Shown here: positions 34,086 to 39,645 of the stretch, piece by piece
Numbering within the stretch: the stretch's first letter is position 1
How the letters are laid out: each line of letters opens with the position of its first letter
Source: an uncultured Selenomonas sp.
Lineage (GTDB): Bacteria; Bacillota; Negativicutes; Selenomonadales; Selenomonadaceae
NCBI GenBank assembly: GCA_938045435.1
Contig: CALIBA010000343.1
Coordinates: 1-39,645, forward strand
DNA: 39,645 bases
Direction: 5' to 3'
Program-made: the position numbers and the translations under genes
Notes under the pieces: generated by a model
What the model saw: only the letters and a program-made list of their open reading frames with translations
The model's database searches: none
Told to the model about the DNA's origin: nothing

Positions 34086-34611
34086 TGTTTTGCCGATTTT
34101 ATTCGCTAGTAATGGGGAAATATCTTCCCAATGGACATTGCATGACTATCGTGTCGCCAGGGTATATGCACGCCAATCCCTATTTGCCGTAAAAGCAATT
34201 GGGGACTTAGGCTTTAACTTCTATTGAAAGAGACAGGGTTCTTTTATGGGTTTGGACGTTGATGTCCATGATATGGACAGTTGCTATCTTAAACGCACCT
34301 TTACCGTTGGTAATGGTGTTCGGCTCTTGCTTGCCATCATCGTTAGCGCAACCGTCCGATAGCCCACAATCGTTTTTTTCGGTAAATGCGAAAAGGGAAT
34401 GGCTGCTATATCTGAAAAGCTCACGTTCGTCCTGGTCGCGTGAGCCAAACCAACGAAAACGCGAATGCCACATAAGGCACTTAAAGAGGCAAATGTGCAG
34501 GTTTAGAAATGATGATGGATTCAAGTTAAAGCCTTTGTGCGTTTCACTACAGGCGTCTAAGGGTTTATGCAGAACAACTTAAAGACTGCCAGGGTGATTT
34601 TAGAACCTTCC
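34086..34611. other. Intergenic region without a recognisable gene
   Basis: About 525 bp between the tRNA promoter and the next receptor gene. Short inverted repeats (GGGAA/TTCCC near 34116; TGTCCA/TGGACA near 34263-34279) are the only structure seen. Open frames on either strand (34207-34524 minus, 34259-34582 plus) have no family resemblance and look spurious. Confidence 0.5.
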
Positions 34612-37182
34612 TTAAAAGTGCACAAGTAGCCCGAAGAGGGCTTGTCTTCCTCTTAAAGGCAAGTCGAAACGGGTGGTGTTTAACCCTGCGCTTTGCACCA
34701 CGATGTAGTGTTTGGCGTTAAGCAGATTGTCCATCGTGCAATGGGCTTCCAGCTTTCTGCTGATTTTGAAGCGGATTTCGCCATCAAGCATGTGGCAGTT
34801 CTTATACTTGGAGGGCGCCACCTCGTTGAGCAGATGGTGGTATTTCATGCGGATGTCCCATCTTTTTGTGGGGAAGAGATAGGCGGAGACATCCGAAGCT
34901 ACGGATGATAGCGCATCAGAATGGGCGTAGGCATTGCGGTCCCAGAAGAGCGAGCCCCGAAGTTTGATGTTCAACCGCATCCACTTTACTTTCTGATAGT
35001 CGGCCGCCACCTCCAGGGCGAGTACGTTGGCATGGTTGCTCGTCTGCAAGTTGGATTGCGAAAGCAGGTATGTTGAAAGCGAATAAGCCAAGGAAGACTT
35101 CAAGGAGAGGCCCGCGTCTGTGAAACTTTTTCCCCAATCAGAGTTTATCATAAAGGAACGGCTGCGGTTCTTCCCGTTCTTTTCTGTCAAGATGGTGTGT
35201 TGGCTGGTATATCCATAATCGATGTAGCTCTCTCGTTGTTCTTCGTTGTAGGCTATGGTAAGGTTGCAGAACAACATTGTGGCCAGGTTTTGGTAGGAAA
35301 GGCTGCTCGAAATTCGGTTGCTGCTGCTGAAGCACGGCATCGGGTAAGAGCGGAATGTTGTGCGGTGGGATATTCGCAGCGGTTGGAGCGAATAAAAGCT
35401 GGCAAGAGCGTCGCTTTTGTTGTAAGATAGTGTGAGCTTTGCCTTCCAATGATGGTTTAGCTGGCACTTGATATGCAGGTATGGCGAGATGAAGAGCAGG
35501 CTGCGCCGATGGTTGAAAGGCGCAATGCGGGCATGCAGCCATTCAAAAGGCAGTTCCATTGTGATGCTGCTGTTGGTGTTCCACGTTATGGTATAGCTTG
35601 GAATTAACCCATATCGCATGCTTCTGCGATGAACGAGGTTTCCTGCATCGTACGCGTTGTCCTTATATTGAAATGCAGCTCTCAGTTCGAGGTAGTTGCC
35701 AAAGAGGGGGAAAGCGGTGGTAAGGGTGTTCTTCGTGTGCCAAGATTTCAGCGTGTAGGCATTGTCCGAGTTGTAAACGAGCAATGAATCGGAGAGGCTT
35801 TGCAGGCCCTCGTTTCGGTCAAGGTACCTTGTCAGCGACTTAAACTGCAACACCCTGTCTCCCCAGGAGAAAGACGACGTGAGGTAGTTTTGCACGTAAA
35901 CGGGGCGTTGGCGTATGGTTTCACGGATGTTTTCGCCATTGCTGTTGAGCGAGTTCACGTTGCAAAAGTTGTTGTAAGCGTAACGCAATTCGTCGGCAAC
36001 ATACGCCGTGGTACTGTTCAGTTCGTATTTCAAGATGGGTAACAACGTGCAACTGCGATGAGCCAGGTGTTTTTCCTCGTCGAGATTTACAACCGTTGTT
36101 CCGCCATAAGTGTAGTTGTGCCTGCTGTCGTAGTGCGAATGGTCGTTATAGGTAAGCAAGTTAAACCTCAATGTGGCCACCTTCGAAAGACCGACAAGGT
36201 GGTTGAGGGTTGCCGAATAGGATTTGTTGAAGACATAGCGTTGCATGGGCAGGCTCTCTTGAAAGCCTGAACCGGGCAACAACGAAGGGGGTAGGGGCTC
36301 GTATGCGTCTAAGTCCGTGAGGTCTATGTGCTCGCGGGTTTCTTCAGACAGGTCTTTTCCCCTGTTGTTCGTCTTTCCGGTGAGCATTAGCTGGCTTGTG
36401 CCCAGTATTTGTGTAAGGAAAACACTGCCATCCCACAATGTGGAATGCCCATAGCCCATTGCACCGCTCACCTCGCCGAATGGGCGGGCTTTGTGAGATT
36501 GTTCCATGCGGATATTAAGGGCTGCTTTTTCAGAAACTTGTTTGCCTTGAAGCATCCTCACAGGCTGGTGGTTTTCCATCACTTCTACCGCTCTCACCGC
36601 ATCGACCGGCATATTGCGCGTGGCCTGGTTGTAGCTGTTGCCCAAGAGGTCTCTGCCTTCGATGTAGAATTTGTTGATGGCCTTTCCCTGATAAGATACC
36701 ATTCCGTTGTCTGCAACCTTTATTCCTGGTAGTTTCTTCAGCACGTCCTCCAAATAAGAGTCGCCCCTGGCGGCGAACGACTTGACGTTAAAGACGAGCG
36801 TGTCGCCTTTGGCACTGATGGGAGGTGCCTTAATGGTTACTTCTCTGAGGGCGATGCTATTTTCGGTGAGCCAAACTCTGTTGGATGTGCCAGTAGAAAA
36901 GGCGGAGACAGCCTTTGTTAATTTGACATAACCGAGCGCAGAGAACACCAAATGGTCTCGAGCGCATGCACTCACACTCAACTTGCCATTGTTGTCGGCA
37001 AGGGCATAGTTTTTTATTTTACCTTCTAGTGACAACACGCGGCATACGGCTTTGTCCACAGGTTTGCCAGACAGGGAGTCTAAAACGACAAAATCCAACG
37101 TGAACTCGATCTGGTTCTGCTGTGCCCAAATCGTGTTCATGTTGGTAAGTGTGATGACGAGTGCAAGCAAGCGGTAGACCAT
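34612..37182 (-). CDS. TonB-dependent-receptor-like outer membrane protein
   Basis: An 856-residue outer-membrane barrel protein counted from ATG 37182 (MVYRLLALVI). A signal peptide (ending IWAQ) precedes a carboxypeptidase-regulatory-like domain (about 25-105). A plug-like region (about 115-230) contains KLPGIKVADNGMVSYQGKAI and YIEGRDLLGN, then a barrel ends in Phe (LLVHF). It belongs to the TonB-linked outer-membrane group; the ligand is unknown. Its start lies 1 nt after the GLPGLI stop, so the two are one translational unit. The open frame reaches 37218 inside the GLPGLI gene, but the internal ATG begins a proper signal peptide. Confidence 0.88.
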   Translation of the reverse strand: MVYRLLALVITLTNMNTIWAQQNQIEFTLDFVVLDSLSGKPVDKAVCRVLSLEGKIKNYALADNNGKLSVSACARDHLVFSALGYVKLTKAVSAFSTGTSNRVWLTENSIALREVTIKAPPISAKGDTLVFNVKSFAARGDSYLEDVLKKLPGIKVADNGMVSYQGKAINKFYIEGRDLLGNSYNQATRNMPVDAVRAVEVMENHQPVRMLQGKQVSEKAALNIRMEQSHKARPFGEVSGAMGYGHSTLWDGSVFLTQILGTSQLMLTGKTNNRGKDLSEETREHIDLTDLDAYEPLPPSLLPGSGFQESLPMQRYVFNKSYSATLNHLVGLSKVATLRFNLLTYNDHSHYDSRHNYTYGGTTVVNLDEEKHLAHRSCTLLPILKYELNSTTAYVADELRYAYNNFCNVNSLNSNGENIRETIRQRPVYVQNYLTSSFSWGDRVLQFKSLTRYLDRNEGLQSLSDSLLVYNSDNAYTLKSWHTKNTLTTAFPLFGNYLELRAAFQYKDNAYDAGNLVHRRSMRYGLIPSYTITWNTNSSITMELPFEWLHARIAPFNHRRSLLFISPYLHIKCQLNHHWKAKLTLSYNKSDALASFYSLQPLRISHRTTFRSYPMPCFSSSNRISSSLSYQNLATMLFCNLTIAYNEEQRESYIDYGYTSQHTILTEKNGKNRSRSFMINSDWGKSFTDAGLSLKSSLAYSLSTYLLSQSNLQTSNHANVLALEVAADYQKVKWMRLNIKLRGSLFWDRNAYAHSDALSSVASDVSAYLFPTKRWDIRMKYHHLLNEVAPSKYKNCHMLDGEIRFKISRKLEAHCTMDNLLNAKHYIVVQSAGLNTTRFDLPLRGRQALFGLLVHF

Positions 37183-37183
37183 A

Positions 37184-38059
37184 TCACTCCATTTCCATGG
37201 GATTGTATGGCTTAGCACTCACGGTGGCCTTCACGTCGTCGGGGATGGTTACGCCGCTGCTTGTTAGCGCGCTGACGGGGTCTGCACAATAGTTCTTGTA
37301 TATCTTCCTCACAGTTTCGCGGTTTGTCTTTACGATGTCTGCCTTAGCCCAGAGATAGATGGGCTTATAGCCATGTACTTTCTCCAAGCCGTTAAGCAGG
37401 AAGTCGAAATGCCCTCTTGTGTCGGTTACGCGCAGCACAAGCCCCGGCAGTCCGTTGAATTTGTAAGGACCGTAAGGCATGACTATGTCGGGCGAATACC
37501 AGGCGATGTAGGTTCTGCCGAACAGCTCTGTCTCTGCCTTGTTGCATTTGTATCCGGCAATTGTGGAGTCCCCTTCCATCAACTTCCATTTCATCGGGGG
37601 GAAATTCTCTACATATTGGTATTTTTTGTTTCGCAGTCCAGCTGTGCGCTGCACGATGTACTGGCTTTTGTTCTTGTCGAACACTATCCCTTCCTTGAAT
37701 TGTGTTTTCTTTAAGGTAGAAAGCATGAGGGCAGATGCTTCTGCCACGGGTGTTTCTTCTCGAGAAGCCGCATCGCAAATCGAGTCGAAGGCCAACTCGT
37801 AATAATCGCAGAAACGGTTGTAGTTGTCGCCCATCTCCAAGACGGTAAGTCCCCGGCGTTTGTCTTCTGGGTGAGCAGCGTCTCTAACAAAGGTGTAGGC
37901 GTAGGTTGCCATGTACTTTGCGGGTTCGAGTATCGTCTTGGCTATGCTGTCTCCCTTAACCCGTGTCTTCCCTGTTGAGTTTCCCCAATTGATGGTTTGC
38001 GCCAAGGATGGAACAACGAGGCAAACAAGCAGCATGGTCGTCATCATGTTTCTTTTCAT
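37184..38059 (-). CDS. GLPGLI-family protein
   Basis: A 291-residue secreted protein (signal peptide about 1-20, ending SLAQ) of the GLPGLI family, typical of Bacteroidetes. The naming motif appears as GLPGL at 203-207 within FNGLPGLVLRV. The mature protein is beta-rich. The function of this family is unknown; it often precedes a TonB-type outer-membrane protein, as here, which suggests a shared envelope task. The transcript leader is long: the nearest good promoter lies at 38417-38448 and a small possible gene occupies the space. Confidence 0.88.
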   Translation of the reverse strand: MKRNMMTTMLLVCLVVPSLAQTINWGNSTGKTRVKGDSIAKTILEPAKYMATYAYTFVRDAAHPEDKRRGLTVLEMGDNYNRFCDYYELAFDSICDAASREETPVAEASALMLSTLKKTQFKEGIVFDKNKSQYIVQRTAGLRNKKYQYVENFPPMKWKLMEGDSTIAGYKCNKAETELFGRTYIAWYSPDIVMPYGPYKFNGLPGLVLRVTDTRGHFDFLLNGLEKVHGYKPIYLWAKADIVKTNRETVRKIYKNYCADPVSALTSSGVTIPDDVKATVSAKPYNPMEME

Positions 38060-38120
38060 ACGCTGAATTTTTTGTCGAACAATGTGACCAACGATGAAGG
38101 GTTCTTATTCGGCAGGAATG

Positions 38121-38293
38121 TTAATCACCACAAGGGGTTTCATCAATGGCCAAAACCTGCTCTATTGTATTCTCCAAAGTGGTTCTGTCTGTGTCAATAA
38201 TGTGCAACTTTTCCACAAGATGTGGCTGCACAAACAACATCCTTACGGATTTAGGTACTTGTAGGAAGGTGCATTACTGCCAAGCTTTTTCAT
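38121..38293 (-). pseudogene. Possible small gene with a frameshift in the GLPGLI leader
   Basis: ATG 38293 opens 16 codons (MKKLGSNAPSYKYLNP) ending at TAA 38243-38245. In the next frame, a protein-like run continues from before 38240 to TAA 38121-38123 and reads MLFVQPHLVEK then LHIIDTDRTTLENTIEQV, ending in TPCGD. Joined, they would make a ~57-residue protein ending 61 nt before GLPGLI. It may be a decayed gene, a sequencing error or two micro-ORFs. The family is unknown. The short, Cys-ending product and its place before an envelope operon make a peptide precursor conceivable. Confidence 0.4.
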
Positions 38294-38416
38294 AATCTAT
38301 ATGTTTTAAATAATGTGACATTGCCTCAAGAATTTAAATCATACTAGCCGTTTATCGCTTTCACCATATATATAAGGGTATCCGTCGGGCAATTCGGAAA
38401 TAGGCGATTGTATTTG

Positions 38417-38448
38417 CAAAGTTAATTTTTTTTCGTAGAAGTGCCAAA
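38417..38448 (-). promoter_or_regulatory. Promoter of the small ORF-GLPGLI-receptor operon
   Basis: TAACTTTG (38417-38424) and TTTG (38445-38448) on the minus strand, 20 nt apart. It lies about 117 nt before the small ORF and 350 nt before GLPGLI. Confidence 0.6.
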
Positions 38449-38720
38449 TGAAATACGAAAATGTGCTAAGGCATATTCTAAAACATCCTCCGTTATGCCT
38501 TTTCTCCTTCTTAAAGTTCGTTCTTCACTGTCATCTTGCCTTTATTTGGCATCGTTTACTTGCTCTTTCAAGCGTATAGCGAACAATGCCCTGTAAAGAA
38601 GGAGGTAGGTGCAATCTACACGGATGAAACCGAAAAATGTGGTAAAGATAATTTTTAGAACCTGCCTTAATGGCTTGAATGCCAAACGAAGAAGTGCCTT
38701 ACTGGATTATAGACCTTTAG
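38449..38720. other. Intergenic stretch, no gene seen
   Basis: No convincing reading frame, promoter or RNA structure was recognised between the operon promoter and the repeat block. Confidence 0.5.
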
Positions 38721-38962
38721 GGTTGTGAGTTGGTAAGTTGGTGGGTTTATAAGCTCGTGAGTTGGTAGGTTGGTAAGTTGATGAATTGATGAGTTGATGA
38801 GTTGGTAAGTTGATGAGTTTGTGAGTTTGTGGGTTGATGAGTTGATGAGTTTGTGAGTTAAAGGGTTTATGAGTTTGTGAGTTAGAGGGTTGATGAGTTT
38901 GTATGTTGATGAGTTTGTGGGTTGATGAGTTTGTGAGTTTATGGGTTGATGCGTTTGTGAGG
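38721..38962. repeat. Degenerate 8/16-bp repeat array, left arm
   Basis: About 30 degenerate copies of an 8-bp GT-rich unit (GAGTTTGT / GAGTTGAT types, commonly alternating as a 16-mer) lie in tandem. An open frame on the minus strand (38707-39045) translates to THKLIN-like repeats, a by-product of the array. The units are the reverse complement of those in the block at 39047-39222. Confidence 0.85.
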
Positions 38963-39046
38963 GCGTAGGTTCTTAATCGTGTGAGGGAGTGAGCATTTAT
39001 GTGCGTGTGCCCGCGAGCTTTTATTTTCATTAGTCCGTAAGCCAAA

Positions 39047-39222
39047 AACTCACAAGCTCATCAACTCACAAGTTCATCAACTCACAAGTTCATCAACTCA
39101 CAAGTTCATCAACTCACAAGCTTATCAATTCACAAGCTCATCAACTCACAAGCTTATCAATTCACAAGCTCATCAACACTCACAAGCTCATCAACTCACA
39201 AACTCATCAACTCACAAACTCA
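39047..39222. repeat. 16-bp repeat array, right arm (inverted relative to the left arm)
   Basis: About 11 copies of a 16-bp unit AACTCACAAGTTCATC with small variants (AAGCTCATC, AAGCTTATC) lie in tandem, more regular than the left arm. Its complement matches the left block, so the pair forms a long imperfect inverted repeat around an 84-bp spacer. Confidence 0.85.
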
Positions 39223-39574
39223 AACACTTAAAAATATTTTTTTATTTTACGATACTGCTCTAAATTTCACTCTATTCTAGCGCAAATGTAGGTTAAAAGG
39301 TAGGTAAATGTCTACTGTTTCTAACCTTTCACTCCTTTTGTTTTGTCTGTTTTTAAGGACATAAGCTGCATTTTGCACCATTTTGCCTTTCTAGATTGGA
39401 TGCCATCCCGTATTTTTTAAACTCCAAATACCCACTTTTACCCCCTAAAAACCGACTTTTTAGTGGCTATTTCGCCCTTTTTAGTGATGTGTTTCATGGT
39501 TATAAAAGGTTTTGTTTATGCAATTGCTGTGGATATTTATGCTTTTCGTCTGCCATTTAACGGCATTTTACACT
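39223..39574. other. AT-rich intergenic region, no gene seen
   Basis: About 350 bp of AT-rich DNA with T-runs and a CCCTTTTTAG-type repeat pattern (ACTTTTTAGTGG and CCCTTTTTAGTG near 39455-39485). No reading frame of note. Confidence 0.4.
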
Positions 39575-39645
39575 GCGTTTAGCACCAAAATACCTTGCGT
39601 TTAGCACCAAAACGCACTGCATTTAGCACCAAAACGCACTGCATT
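39575..39645. repeat. 22-bp tandem repeat running off the window
   Basis: Units at 39575-39596, 39597-39618 and 39619-39640 share GCRTTTAGCACCAAAA plus a variable tail, and a fourth begins at 39641. The last two complete units differ at one base. The array continues past the right edge, so its length is unknown. Confidence 0.85.

Noticed and set aside
34207..34524. 105-residue minus-strand ORF in the gap before the second receptor gene
   Set aside because: Unstructured composition, no signal or domain, no promoter; a plus-strand frame overlaps it equally well.
38707..39045. Open frame encoding a THKLIN-type repeat protein on the minus strand
   Set aside because: The translation is a by-product of the tandem repeat array; there is no promoter, signal or non-repetitive domain.
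38721..39222. Possible CRISPR array
   Set aside because: Units are contiguous 8/16-mers without unique spacers and there are no cas genes.

Overview
The window looks like chromosome of a Prevotella-type Bacteroidetes (Bacteroidales) carrying an integrated conjugative transposon. The host call rests on Bacteroidetes promoters (TAnnTTTG at -7 with TTTG 19-20 bp upstream) before tRNAs and several genes, large TonB-dependent receptors, a GLPGLI-family gene, and THKLIN-type low-complexity repeats. The species cannot be fixed from the sequence alone.

Positions 1-1,350 hold a rhuM-like gene and a broken partial gene at the left edge. From about 1,353 to about 28,120 lies a CTnDOT-like element. It consists of a remnant of a mobilisation-type gene, the class A beta-lactamase gene cfxA, a leftward mobA-mobB-mobC block (accessory protein, relaxase, coupling ATPase), a likely oriT with nested inverted repeats (6,601-6,713), and a rightward tra operon (traA, traB, a traC/D-like gene, traE, traF, traG, traI to traO, traQ and a lysozyme) ending in a hairpin terminator at 19,119. 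Together these encode DNA processing, coupling and a type IV secretion channel. traP (primase) and the tetQ-rteABC regulators were not found.

After the tra terminator comes an AT-rich rightward cargo module (19,163-21,869) with its own promoter and genes for membrane proteins I cannot assign. It is the best candidate here for an undescribed system. The opposite strand then carries the PcfJ/PcfK-like, ArdA anti-restriction and hypothetical genes, a nested palindromic locus with an embedded promoter and a Cys-rich micro-ORF (25,290-25,548), a small membrane protein, a DUF1896 protein and a tyrosine recombinase. Repeats of TGTAGCC beside the recombinase mark a likely attachment region.

From about 28,190 the host chromosome resumes, almost all on the minus strand: tRNA-Ser(UGA) with terminator and promoter, an 11-bp tandem array, a lytic transglycosylase lipoprotein, a cupin, an Oar-like TonB receptor, tRNA-Gly(CCC) and tRNA-Thr(CGU), then a TonB-type barrel gene immediately after a GLPGLI gene. 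The GLPGLI leader contains a possible frameshifted small gene. The right end is non-coding and repeat-rich: two oppositely oriented arrays (38,721-39,222) and a 22-bp array running off the window.
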